A stretch of 60,175 nt of DNA from contig JAUQWQ010000150.1 of NCBI GenBank assembly GCA_030835085.1, forward strand, positions 1-60,175, in the 5' to 3' direction. Shown in pieces: positions 1 through 8,749 of the stretch. How positions within the stretch are numbered: the first letter of the stretch is position 1; the number at the start of each line of letters is the position of its first letter. Source of the stretch: Ignavibacteria bacterium. GTDB taxonomy: Bacteria; Bacteroidota; Ignavibacteria; Tepidaquicellales; OLB5. The position numbers and the translations under genes are program-made. Under the pieces are notes generated by a model. That model was not told where the DNA came from. It saw only the letters and a list, made by a program, of their open reading frames with translations, and searched no databases.

Positions 1-1006
1 CTCCGTAGGAGCGATATGTTAATCTTTCAGATTTCTAATAAAACGTAACAGCACGATATATATTTATTTCAACCCGCAGAGTCCTCAAAAAACGAGAGAC
101 TCCGCGGAAACGTTGGATGTTTAAGGAAGGAAATATCATTAGATTAGCTCCCCTCCCGTGTCAAAGCCAGGTCTGCGACTTTCTTAAGGAGGGGGAAAAT
201 CCGGCGCAGCCGGATTTGGGGTGGTTTCATAACTAAAACGACAAAACAGTTAACATATCGCTCCTACCCCCAAGGGGCTCCTTCGGAGCGGAGCTCGTTT
301 TTTTTCTTTGCCATTTCTACAAACATTTCGCCCCTACGGGGCTCATTACTTTTAACCAATATTCACTCGCAGATTATGCAAAAAACGAGAGACTTTACGC
401 AAACGGAAAATTCCCCTTGCATTATCAAATGACATATATTATATTGCATGTGTATGCATACTGCATATAGCAAAATAGTCCCTTTTTACATGAAATATCA
501 TTTTTTACCGAACTTCTTCCATGATTTCCGAAATAATTGTATTTCAATCGCCGCAAATAACAATTTGCCCGGAATTGTTTCTGCGGACGCGTTTTCTCAT
601 TATGAATATTTCATATGCATTTCCTCGCTTGAATTATTCATCTTGAGAATCATCATGAGAATGTTAAAGCAATGAAATATCAATCCCATTCTCATTATGA
701 TTATCACGCAGAAACGGTTTCCCAACATGAAAATATTCATAATGGGAAAGTTTCAATAGGAAAAACAGGCTGTAATCGCAAAAAAAGTCAGCTGTACCTT
801 CAAAAAAAAAAAATGCTTTCATCGTGGGAATCTTGGAATCAAAAAGACTTCAAAACGTCATAAATCAACACAATTAATGCAACCATTTATGCCTTAAAAT
901 CATCTAATTAATGACTAATTTTGTAATATATCCTGTTATATTACCACTAATAGTTAACTCAATAAAACATAATTCATCCAAATTAACTAATTCATCCAAA
1001 AATTTA
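1..1006. repeat. Gene-poor stretch with intergenic repeat units
   Basis: No convincing gene is visible; the short open frames here have no recognisable domain or ribosome binding site. The stretch holds several repeat-like pieces. An 18-base perfect inverted repeat (GTAGGAGCGATATGTTAA) lies at 5-22 and, in reverse complement, at 250-267. A diverged third copy lies near 313-341. Two similar hairpin-like pieces carrying CGCAGA, then ACGAGAGACT, then CGC lie at about 76-114 and 368-406. GC-rich palindromic pieces lie at about 147-225 and 268-300. A candidate promoter box for the next gene is at 916-923. Confidence 0.6.
916..923 (+). promoter_or_regulatory. Candidate TAnnTTTG -7 box for the TonB-linked gene
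   Basis: TAATTTTG fits the Bacteroidota-type -7 consensus TAnnTTTG. It lies 84 bases before the ATG at 1007, and inside the longer open frame that begins at 911, which argues that 1007 is the real start. No clear -33 element is seen. Confidence 0.3.
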
Positions 1007-3442
1007 ATGAAAATTTCCTTTAGAGCATTAATTTTGCTTTTAACCCTCAGTATTTACAGCAGCTTTGCGCAGGGCATCGTTAAGGGTAAGGTTTCCGAAA
1101 GCAGTACCGGCGCTCCGCTTGAAGCTGATGTTAAGTTGTTTAAGTCAGGCGATTCAACCCTGGTTAAAGGCACAAAGTGCCAGCCAACCGGCGAATTCTC
1201 CATTGAAAATATTCCCGCCGGCACCTACAGGCTTGAGTTAAGCCTTATGGAATATGCCGCATTGAATGTCGAAAACCTGCAGGTAACTTCGGGTGCAGCA
1301 ATAAACCTGGATACATTAAAGCTGGCTAAGCAGAATGTTTCAACTGAAGAAATTCTGGTTGAAGAAGAAAAAGGTTTGATACAGCTTAGCGCCGATAAAA
1401 AGATATTTAATGTGGAAAAATCCGCCTTAACAAAGGGCGGTACCGCTATTGATGTGCTTAAAAAAACTCCGCTGGTTGATGTTGATATAAACGATAACGT
1501 AAGCCTGCGCGGCAGCCAGAATGTTAAGATACTCATCGACGATAAACCGTCACGTTTCGCAAGCTTAAAACAAATTCCCGCTGACGCGATTGAACGGGTT
1601 GAGCTTATTACAAATCCACCTGCCAAATATGAAGCCGAAGGCGTTACGGGTATCATCAATATTGTAATGAAAAAAAATGATAACCTTGGATTCCAGGGCA
1701 GCCTGAACGGCGGCGGAAACTACTCGGATAATTTTTCAGGATGGGGCGGACTTGATATAAGTTTAAAAAAGAAAAAAGTCAGCACCTTCGGTAATTTTTA
1801 TTCCGGCACATGGGATAACATTTCAGGCAGCAGCAGCACAACAACCTACATTACACAGCCTTCAACATTGTTATCAAGCACCAAAGGCAAAAATCACGGG
1901 TACTGGATCTGGGGACAGGGCGGATTTGAGTATGAACTTTCAGCGGGTAAAACTATCGGATTTGAAGGCAGCCTTGGTACCGGCAAATGGTTCAATGAAG
2001 ATAACGGTCTTGCGCAGAATCTGAACTCATCAGGAAGTTTGATGGATTATTACACCCAGACAAGTGACAGGAACGGATTATGGGAAAATTTAACAGGCAG
2101 CTTATACTTCAACAATAAACTTAATGATCTTGGCAGGGAATGGTCAGGTGATATCACATTTTCACGTAACCGCAATGAAATGAAGTTCCAGCTTAATAAA
2201 CAGGATTTCGACTCACTTTCGGTACCGGTTAACAACACACCGCTTGATCAGCGTGATACAACTCTCATCAAGAATTATAATCTGAATGTACAGACAGACT
2301 ACACACACCCGCTTTCACAAAGCACAAAAATTGAAACGGGCTATAAAGGAACTTACAGGTCAAACGATAACGAGTTCGAATCAGATACCCTGGATTACTC
2401 AACAGGTAATTTTGTAACAAATTTTGCAACAAAGAACCGTTTTAAATTAAGCGAATATATTAACGCGGTTTATGGTTCGTTCTCGGGGTCAATTAAGGAT
2501 TTCAGTTATAAAATCGGTGTGAGGTTAGAGCAAACCAATACCACGGGCGAGCTACTTTCCGGAACGCAGGAATTTAAACAGAACTACTTTGATCTTTTCC
2601 CTTCGGCAAGTCTATCACAGAAGATCGGCGCATCACACCAGCTGCAGCTAAGCTACAGCCGCAGAATAACCAGGCCCAATATATGGAGGATGAATCCGTT
2701 CTTCAGGAAATGGAGCCCTAATTTTGCTATGGTAGGTAACCCTGAACTGAAACCGGAATATTCCGATTCATATGAGCTGAGTTTTATGTTCTTTAACAAG
2801 ATAGCTACAGTAACCCCGTTGTTATTCTACAGGCAGAACCACGGAGTGATATCAAGCTATAATTACCTGCAGGATTCAAACATAACGGTTACCACATTTA
2901 AGAATGCGACGGGCTCCAAATCATATGGCTTAGACCTGCTGCTTAATTCACGCGCTTTAAGCTGGATGAGCCTGAACGGAACTTTCAGTTTCTATAATAC
3001 AAAGTTCGATTCAGACCCCCTGCTGACTGATTACGGCTCCGAAGACGGCTTTTCATGGAAAGCGAATGTAAGATCAACATTTACTTTCACAGGTTTCTTC
3101 GATCTTGAGCTGTATTATTCATACACCGGTAAAAAAATTAATGCACAGGGCACCGAAATACCATCGCAGAATTTTGATATCGGTATCAGCAAAACATTCC
3201 TTAATGACGCACTGACCGTAAGTTTGAAGGCTAGTGATATCTTTGATACATCGGAATGGGGGCAGGATGTTAACTCGGCGGATTACTTTCAGTCATCACG
3301 GCATGACTGGAGCTCGCGCCAGGCATCACTGAATCTATCATACAGGTTTGGTAACGTGAAGGATTACCTGCAGAAACACAAGAAGGTTAAGCAGAACCAG
3401 AACGAAAAAAGTGACCAGGGCGATGGCAACAATGGCAGGTAA
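1007..3442 (+). CDS. TonB-dependent receptor-like outer-membrane beta-barrel protein
   Basis: An 811-residue protein from the ATG at 1007. That start is preferred over 911 because it begins directly with a signal peptide (MKISFRALILLLTLSIYSS, then FAQ). The mature N-terminus (about 20-110) looks like a carboxypeptidase-regulatory-like beta-sandwich. It is followed by a plug-like domain (GTAIDVLKKTPLVDVD, LRGSQNVKILIDDKPS, ERVELITNPPAKYEAEG) and a long aromatic-rich barrel. This order matches the outer-membrane beta-barrel family related to TonB-dependent receptors. No TonB box is obvious, and the substrate cannot be read from the sequence. The C-terminus is a Lys/Gln/Asn-rich tail rather than a terminal aromatic residue. 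A strong hairpin terminator follows at 3466. Confidence 0.85.
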   Translation: MKISFRALILLLTLSIYSSFAQGIVKGKVSESSTGAPLEADVKLFKSGDSTLVKGTKCQPTGEFSIENIPAGTYRLELSLMEYAALNVENLQVTSGAAINLDTLKLAKQNVSTEEILVEEEKGLIQLSADKKIFNVEKSALTKGGTAIDVLKKTPLVDVDINDNVSLRGSQNVKILIDDKPSRFASLKQIPADAIERVELITNPPAKYEAEGVTGIINIVMKKNDNLGFQGSLNGGGNYSDNFSGWGGLDISLKKKKVSTFGNFYSGTWDNISGSSSTTTYITQPSTLLSSTKGKNHGYWIWGQGGFEYELSAGKTIGFEGSLGTGKWFNEDNGLAQNLNSSGSLMDYYTQTSDRNGLWENLTGSLYFNNKLNDLGREWSGDITFSRNRNEMKFQLNKQDFDSLSVPVNNTPLDQRDTTLIKNYNLNVQTDYTHPLSQSTKIETGYKGTYRSNDNEFESDTLDYSTGNFVTNFATKNRFKLSEYINAVYGSFSGSIKDFSYKIGVRLEQTNTTGELLSGTQEFKQNYFDLFPSASLSQKIGASHQLQLSYSRRITRPNIWRMNPFFRKWSPNFAMVGNPELKPEYSDSYELSFMFFNKIATVTPLLFYRQNHGVISSYNYLQDSNITVTTFKNATGSKSYGLDLLLNSRALSWMSLNGTFSFYNTKFDSDPLLTDYGSEDGFSWKANVRSTFTFTGFFDLELYYSYTGKKINAQGTEIPSQNFDIGISKTFLNDALTVSLKASDIFDTSEWGQDVNSADYFQSSRHDWSSRQASLNLSYRFGNVKDYLQKHKKVKQNQNEKSDQGDGNNGR

Positions 3443-3465
3443 CAGGTTTTAAATGACAGATTTTC

Positions 3466-3497
3466 AGGAGGGAAAAACTATTTTCCCTCCTTTATTT
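3466..3497 (+). terminator. Rho-independent terminator after the TonB-linked gene
   Basis: AGGAGGGAAAA (3466-3476), a four-base loop, and TTTTCCCTCCT (3481-3491) form a perfect 11-bp stem, followed by a T-rich stretch. Confidence 0.85.
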
Positions 3498-3579
3498 ATC
3501 TTCACCTTTATTTACAATTTTTCATGAAATTTTCGGGAATGACTAAATAATTTCCACTGTTTATTACATTAAATTAATG

Positions 3580-3587
3580 TAAATTTG
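3580..3587 (+). promoter_or_regulatory. Candidate TAnnTTTG -7 box for the LolA-like gene
   Basis: TAAATTTG fits the Bacteroidota -7 consensus, 28 bases before the ATG at 3615. A GGAG ribosome binding site lies between them (about 3606-3609). Confidence 0.4.
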
Positions 3588-3614
3588 TATAATTATAATT
3601 GATATGGAGCCAAA

Positions 3615-4256
3615 ATGACAAAAATTATTCTTTCAAAATTGTTAATTTTAGCTGTTTTTCTCACTAATTCGCATGTTTTTGCGCAGGATGATATTACAGC
3701 CCAGGAAGTTATTCAAAATGTGCAAAGCGCATATAAGGATATTACCGATGCCAAGGCATCGTTTTCGCAAACCATTAAGTTCAACAAATCCAAAGCGCAG
3801 TCTTCTTCGGGTACTCTTTATATTAAGAAAGAGAACAAGTACAGAATAGAGACAGGCTCGCAGACAATTGTTACTGATGGCAGCACATCATGGTCATATA
3901 CCCCAAGCAAAAAGCAGGTGGTAATTGATCATTACAAGGAAACCGGCAATACATTTTCACCCAATAAATACCTGTTCCAGTACCCCGAAAATTTTTACAG
4001 TGACTTAACCGGCACCGAAAAACTCAGCGGTAAGGATGTATATGTGCTTTCACTTAAGCCCAGGGAAAGCGGCTATGTTAAATCAGCCAAGCTTTGGGTC
4101 GGCAAGGATGACTGGATCATCAAAAAGATCTATATAGTTACCGATGAATCTTCGTCAACATATTCTATAAAGAATATACAGACAAACATTGGCGTAGCCA
4201 ATTCCAAGTTTACCTTCAGTCCCCCGGAAGGAACTGAAGTAATCGATATGAGATAA
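3615..4256 (+). CDS. lolA: LolA-like outer-membrane lipoprotein carrier protein
   Basis: A 213-residue protein with a signal peptide ending at HVFAQ. It keeps the LolA/LolB-fold pattern: an N-terminal helix with VIQNVQSAYKDITDAKASFSQ, then IKFNKSKAQSSSGTLYIKK, YRIETGSQTIVTDGSTSWSY and a strand-rich C-terminal half ending PPEGTEVIDMR. LolA family proteins shuttle lipoproteins through the periplasm, and the length is normal for the family. The stop is six bases before the next start, so the flippase-like gene is likely co-transcribed. A GGAG ribosome binding site precedes the ATG. The alternative is one of the LolA-like paralogues found in this phylum; the exact client is unknown. Confidence 0.85.
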   Translation: MTKIILSKLLILAVFLTNSHVFAQDDITAQEVIQNVQSAYKDITDAKASFSQTIKFNKSKAQSSSGTLYIKKENKYRIETGSQTIVTDGSTSWSYTPSKKQVVIDHYKETGNTFSPNKYLFQYPENFYSDLTGTEKLSGKDVYVLSLKPRESGYVKSAKLWVGKDDWIIKKIYIVTDESSSTYSIKNIQTNIGVANSKFTFSPPEGTEVIDMR

Positions 4257-4262
4257 AACAAA

Positions 4263-5297
4263 TTGAGCCGAGGCAGGAAACTTAATATCGTAATCAGCAC
4301 CTTACTGCTGGCATTGTTCCTTTACCTGGCATTCAGGAATGTGAACCTTACCGAGCTGTTAAATATTTTAAAAACCACAAATTATCTTTACGTGTTTATA
4401 GGTATGTCTATCGGTGTTTTCGGCGGTTCAGCCCTGCGGGCTATCCGCTGGGGCGTATTGATGGAGCCTATTAAAAAGGATATATCATTCAAAAATCTGT
4501 TTGCTACTACAATTATAGGTTACATGATGAATAACCTTTTCCCCCGCTCGGGTGAAGTAGTGCGTCCATACATGCTTGGCAAACAGGAAAATATTTCACG
4601 GGCATCTGCTTTTGCTACAATTATTGTTGAAAGAATAATCGATACAGTGATGTTCCTTGTGATGTTTGGTGTTGCTTTAATTTATTTTAAGGACAGGATT
4701 ACTGATTCAATTCCTTCAATAGGCTCAGCGGTAATAATTCTTTCGGCGGCTATATTTCTTATGCTTGCCTGGATACTTTTTATGTTAATCAAGCCTGGTA
4801 AGAGCCTGAGCATTGTTAAATACTTTACTAAATTTCTGCCGGCTAAGCTGCACGAAAAAGTTGATAATATTTTTGATTCACTGCTGACAGGCTTTGAAGT
4901 GCTTAAGAAACCATCGCTCTTTTTCAGGATAGCTCTTTATTCGGTTTTGATATGGGCCGCGTATCTTGTGAGTACTTATATTCCTTTTTACTCATTTGGT
5001 ATACTTACCGCCGGTGATGGCACCGGCCTGCTGCACGGGTTATGGGATGCTAATTTACTGCTTGTTCTCATAAACGTTGCAATGTTTATTCCTTCGCCTG
5101 CGGCAACAGGTCCTTATCACTACATATGCAAAGTTACACTCGTTAATATGTTCATGGTATCAGAGCCTGCCGCACTGGGTTATGGCACTGCAACCCATGC
5201 AATGAGTTTTCTGCTGTTTATGGCAGCAGGTTTGTTTTATTTCATTAAATACAATTATAAAATTTCAGATATTAAGCAGCAAAGCGCTGCATCTTAA
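4263..5297 (+). CDS. Lysylphosphatidylglycerol synthase TM-region / YbhN-like flippase-domain membrane protein
   Basis: A 344-residue polytopic membrane protein starting at TTG. It shows the family landmarks of the UPF0104/AglD/MprF-TM group: an N-terminal helix (STLLLALFLYLAFRNVN), the RAIRWGVLME stretch, the NLFPRSGEVVRPYMLGKQ motif (about 95-115), and a late PSPAATGPYH motif. These proteins are thought to move or position lipid-linked compounds in the inner membrane. It sits between a LolA-like gene and UDP-glucose dehydrogenase, ten bases before the latter, so it may serve envelope lipid or glycan assembly. No synthase domain is fused. The exact substrate is not predictable. Confidence 0.8.
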   Translation: MSRGRKLNIVISTLLLALFLYLAFRNVNLTELLNILKTTNYLYVFIGMSIGVFGGSALRAIRWGVLMEPIKKDISFKNLFATTIIGYMMNNLFPRSGEVVRPYMLGKQENISRASAFATIIVERIIDTVMFLVMFGVALIYFKDRITDSIPSIGSAVIILSAAIFLMLAWILFMLIKPGKSLSIVKYFTKFLPAKLHEKVDNIFDSLLTGFEVLKKPSLFFRIALYSVLIWAAYLVSTYIPFYSFGILTAGDGTGLLHGLWDANLLLVLINVAMFIPSPAATGPYHYICKVTLVNMFMVSEPAALGYGTATHAMSFLLFMAAGLFYFIKYNYKISDIKQQSAAS

Positions 5298-5307
5298 AAA
5301 CACAATT

Positions 5308-6615
5308 ATGAAACTTGGAATTATCGGTACCGGTTATGTTGGACTTGTTTCCGGGGTATGCTTCGCAGAAAACGGGAACAATGTCATTTGTATGGATCTG
5401 GATGCGAAAAAAATTGAACGCCTCAAAAAGGGCGACCCGGTTATATACGAACCGGGCCTTGAAGAACTTCTTGAAAAGAACATAGCTGAAGGAAGGGTTG
5501 AATTTACAACCAGCCTTAAGGATGTTGTACAGAAGACTGATGTAATATTTCTGTGCCTGCCAACTCCCCCGTACGAAGACGGCTCAGTTGATCTTAGGCA
5601 TGTGCTTGATGTTGCAGGCGGTATGGCAAAATACATAAATGGATATAAAGTTATTGTAAGCAAAAGCACAGTTCCGGTGGGAACTTGCGATGAAGTGAGA
5701 AAACTTATTGCATCGAAAACTAATAAGAAATTCGATGTAGTATCTAATCCTGAGTTCCTGAAAGAGGGCGCTGCTGTGCCTGATTTTATGTCACCTGATA
5801 GGGTTGTTGTTGGCACCAAGAGCAAAAAGGCTGCAAAGATAATGCAGGAATTGTACAGTAGCTTCATGCGTGTATCAGAGCGGTTCATACTGATGGATGA
5901 ACGCTCAAGTGAGCTTACCAAGTACGCGGCAAATTCAATGCTGGCGCTAAGGATATCATTCATGAATGAGCTTGCAAACCTGAGCGGAATTGTTAAAGCG
6001 GATATTAATAATATCCGCCGCGGTATCGGCTCAGACCCAAGAATTGGCTCCAGCTTTTTATTCCCGGGTGTGGGATACGGCGGCAGCTGCTTCCCGAAAG
6101 ACGTAAAGGGCCTGCTTAATACCTCAAAGGAAAAGGGGTACGATTTTAAAATTCTCAAAGCCATAGATGAGATCAACAACAGGCAGAAGCTTATAATGGT
6201 TGATAAGATTCTTGCCCACAATAAGAATAACATCAAAGGTAAAACTTTCACGATATGGGGCTTATCATATAAGCCCAGAACAGATGACTTAAGGGAAGCA
6301 CCTGCGCTTACAATTATTGAGAAGCTGCTTTCATATGGCGCGAAGATTAACGCATATGACCCCGTTGCAAGCGATAATTTCAAAATGTTGTATGGCAGGA
6401 AGTTTAAACAGGTTAAAATTTATAAAGATAATTATTCAGCATTAAAGAATTCAGACGGACTTTTGCTTGTTACTGAGTGGAATGAATTCCGCAAGCTTGA
6501 TATTGATAAGCTCAAAAAGCTGATGAAACAGCGTGTAATCTTTGACGGAAGAAACATATATGACCCTAAATTTGTCCGGAAAAACGGATTCAAGTATTAC
6601 GGCATTGGATTCTAG
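5308..6615 (+). CDS. ugd: UDP-glucose 6-dehydrogenase
   Basis: A 435-residue nucleotide-sugar dehydrogenase that oxidises UDP-glucose to UDP-glucuronate with NAD. The Rossmann motif GTGYVGLVSG is at residues 7-16. A STVPVGT motif, the NPEFLKEGAAVPDF stretch and the catalytic cysteine in GYGGSCFPKD (about 255-264) are all present, and the C-terminal domain carries GLSYKPRTDDLREAP. The length is normal. It follows the flippase-like gene by ten bases and is closed by a terminator at 6639. It probably supplies UDP-glucuronate for envelope polysaccharide, together with the nucleotide-sugar enzymes at 33-37 kb. Confidence 0.95.
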   Translation: MKLGIIGTGYVGLVSGVCFAENGNNVICMDLDAKKIERLKKGDPVIYEPGLEELLEKNIAEGRVEFTTSLKDVVQKTDVIFLCLPTPPYEDGSVDLRHVLDVAGGMAKYINGYKVIVSKSTVPVGTCDEVRKLIASKTNKKFDVVSNPEFLKEGAAVPDFMSPDRVVVGTKSKKAAKIMQELYSSFMRVSERFILMDERSSELTKYAANSMLALRISFMNELANLSGIVKADINNIRRGIGSDPRIGSSFLFPGVGYGGSCFPKDVKGLLNTSKEKGYDFKILKAIDEINNRQKLIMVDKILAHNKNNIKGKTFTIWGLSYKPRTDDLREAPALTIIEKLLSYGAKINAYDPVASDNFKMLYGRKFKQVKIYKDNYSALKNSDGLLLVTEWNEFRKLDIDKLKKLMKQRVIFDGRNIYDPKFVRKNGFKYYGIGF

Positions 6616-6638
6616 ATTGTTCTAATTAATATTTAACT

Positions 6639-6670
6639 AACCCCGAACTATAAACAGAGCGGGGTTTTTC
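6639..6670 (+). terminator. Rho-independent terminator after ugd
   Basis: AACCCCG (6639-6645) pairs with CGGGGTT (6660-6666) across a 14-base loop, followed by TTTC. Confidence 0.8.
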
Positions 6671-6737
6671 TTTGTAAATTATTGTTAAATGTATCTTCAC
6701 TTGAAATTTTACGAAATTTTTTTTCGTTATACTATTT

Positions 6738-7877
6738 ATGAGAAATATTCATAAAATACTGGTGTTTGTTTTACTTGTCAGTCCTGTGATATTTTCGCAG
6801 TCAAGGGATGAAAAGATACTCAAAGGTATTGACCATGTATATAAGCTGGAATTTGATTCAGCTAATACCATATTCCAGGCTCTTGTTGATGAGGACCCCA
6901 AAGATCCTACCGGTTACTTCTTCCAATCTATGACCGAATGGTGGAAGATATATATGAACAAAGATGACCGCTCAAATGATTATAACTACTTAAGCAAAGT
7001 AGACCGCTGTATAAAAATTTGCGAAGAACGCCTTGATGAAAATGAGAACAATGATTGGGCGACATTCCTGCTTGGCGGAGTAATAGGCTACCGCGGATTT
7101 ATGAACGTAATGCGCGATAACTGGCTGAAAGCAATAGATGACGGCAAACAGGGATTGAACCTGATACAAAAAAGTTATGAACTGAATCCAGCAAACAAAG
7201 ACGCCATACTTGGGCTTGGCATTTACAATTACGCAGTTGATTATGTTGTTGACCGATACCCATTCTTAAAAGCAGTGTTATTCTTTTTCCCTAAAGGGAA
7301 TAAAGAGCTGGGCTTAAACCAGCTGAGGGACTGCGCCGATAATGGCAGATATTCAAAGACCGAAGCAACTGTAACACTTGCGTACATTCACTTATCCTAC
7401 GAAAAGAATTACCTTGAAGCACTGAAGTATGCACAGAAGCTGACCGCAATGTACCCGGGTAATCCTGTGTTTGAAAGATTCCTTGGAAAATGTTATGTTG
7501 GTCTTAATAACTACAATGCCGGTATTACATTATACGGAGGCATGCTAGCCAAAGCAGATAGCAATAAACCGGGCTACAACAATAACTACATACGCCGTGA
7601 AGTTAATTATTACCTTGGTGTATGTTACAGCAGAACAGGCAATCTTGATGAAGCGCTCAAGAAATATGAAGCGGCTATTGAGATCTGCAAGATAACCGAT
7701 AAGCCGGGCGAAGAATCACCATATTATGTTTTTTCAATTTTAGGTACCGGAGTAATTTATGAGCAAAAGGGCAATAAGCCTGAAGCTGTGAAATATTATG
7801 ATATGGTGCTTGGTATGCGCGATGTTGAAAACTCAAAGGAAACCGCGCAGAAGTTTAAAGATAATGCCCTGAAGTAG
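6738..7877 (+). CDS. Exported tetratricopeptide-repeat protein
   Basis: A 379-residue protein with a signal peptide (MRNIHKILVFVLLVSPVIFS, then QS). It contains degenerate TPR-type helix pairs: residues 30-60 (VYKLEFDSANTIFQALVDED), about 140-170, 205-250 (ALKYAQKLTAMYPGNPVFER), 290-320 (YYLGVCYSRTGNLDEALKKY) and 330-375 (GVIYEQKGNKPEAVKYYDMV). TPR proteins are protein-interaction scaffolds, and nothing points to a specific partner. The gene is single, with an AT-rich upstream region after the ugd terminator. Its final codons form one arm of a hairpin shared with the convergent gene at 7878. Confidence 0.8.
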   Translation: MRNIHKILVFVLLVSPVIFSQSRDEKILKGIDHVYKLEFDSANTIFQALVDEDPKDPTGYFFQSMTEWWKIYMNKDDRSNDYNYLSKVDRCIKICEERLDENENNDWATFLLGGVIGYRGFMNVMRDNWLKAIDDGKQGLNLIQKSYELNPANKDAILGLGIYNYAVDYVVDRYPFLKAVLFFFPKGNKELGLNQLRDCADNGRYSKTEATVTLAYIHLSYEKNYLEALKYAQKLTAMYPGNPVFERFLGKCYVGLNNYNAGITLYGGMLAKADSNKPGYNNNYIRREVNYYLGVCYSRTGNLDEALKKYEAAIEICKITDKPGEESPYYVFSILGTGVIYEQKGNKPEAVKYYDMVLGMRDVENSKETAQKFKDNALK

Positions 7878-7890
7878 TCAGGGCATTATC
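7860..7890. terminator. Convergent hairpin spanning two stop codons
   Basis: GATAATGCCCTGA (7860-7872) and TCAGGGCATTATC (7878-7890) form a perfect 13-bp stem with loop AGTAG. The plus-strand stop TAG (7875-7877) is in the loop. The minus-strand stop TGA (complement of 7878-7880) is in the stem. On the minus strand the hairpin is followed by a partly T-rich run, so it may terminate both genes. Confidence 0.7.
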
Positions 7891-8738
7891 TCGGCTACAT
7901 GAAATGATGTTACATTCGTTATTTCTTTGATATCAATTGTACCTAAAATATGACCAAACTCATTAGTAACCATTACATCATTCAGGTATAAATAGTCTTT
8001 TAATTTCCCGTATTTGGTGTAATATTGATATGCTTCCATATCATCAATTGTTGACCATTTGAATTCAGTTTTGATACAACTTATAGTCAAATGTCCTATT
8101 CCTAAATTTTCAAATTGAAGATACTTTTTAGTAAGTATACTTTGTTCGAAATTCCTGTAAATCCATTGGTGATTTGTAACTATTGGATACCTCAAGGCCT
8201 GGGGTGTAGGGTTTTCGAAGATCAAAGTATCCATTGGAATGTTTGATGCTGAAATTTTAAATTGCAGCAAAAGCTCTATTGGTGAATTTGTTTCTCTGCC
8301 GGAAAATTTTAAGTGTAAATTGTTTTTTTGCCGCGGAAAGATTCCGGAAGAAGCATATATTGAGTATGCATACTGTATCAAAGCTGTATCCGACTGAATG
8401 TAATATATTTTGCTGGTGAATGTAACTGAATCCTGTGTATAGCTATCAACAAATTGCCGGGTTGTCTCCCCATTCATCAAAGTATCCTTAACTATCCGCA
8501 TAATTCCGCCACCATAAAGCGGATATTCTGAGAAGAAGTGCGCTATTGAATCCGGGCGGATATCTGACACTGTTGAAACATTTTCGTAGTTCCAGTAATT
8601 ACCAATATCAAACGGATAAACGAACCCGGTTGTATCAACCGGCACAGAGACCGAATTGTTTATTGAGTCTTCTGATTTACATCCGTTGTATATCACAGCA
8701 AAAAATAACAATAAAAAAACTAATTTAAGAGATCTCAT
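7878..8738 (-). CDS. Predicted lipoprotein, paralogue of the next gene
   Basis: A 286-residue protein with a lipoprotein signal (MRSLKLVFLLLFFAVIYNGC; Cys about 20). No known domain is recognised. It is clearly homologous to the protein at 8750-9592: both share VDT.DF/GF.YPF.IG.YWNY, an IRPDSI motif, a YPL.GYG or YPLYGGG motif, and an NVTSFHVAE or NVTSFYIAAP ending. The pair is a tandem duplication only 11 bases apart and is probably one operon. The compact, strand-rich, aromatic sequence suggests a beta-rich outer-membrane-anchored domain. Function unknown. Confidence 0.75.
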   Translation of the reverse strand: MRSLKLVFLLLFFAVIYNGCKSEDSINNSVSVPVDTTGFVYPFDIGNYWNYENVSTVSDIRPDSIAHFFSEYPLYGGGIMRIVKDTLMNGETTRQFVDSYTQDSVTFTSKIYYIQSDTALIQYAYSIYASSGIFPRQKNNLHLKFSGRETNSPIELLLQFKISASNIPMDTLIFENPTPQALRYPIVTNHQWIYRNFEQSILTKKYLQFENLGIGHLTISCIKTEFKWSTIDDMEAYQYYTKYGKLKDYLYLNDVMVTNEFGHILGTIDIKEITNVTSFHVAEIMP

Positions 8739-8749
8739 AAATTTTGATT

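Noticed and set aside
448-863. Two small open frames with no recognisable domain
   Set aside because: No ribosome binding site, no known motif, located in a repeat-rich gene-free stretch, so not supported as genes.
5334-6383. Long open frame on the minus strand opposite ugd
   Set aside because: It is the shadow of the well-supported UDP-glucose dehydrogenase and encodes no recognised domain.
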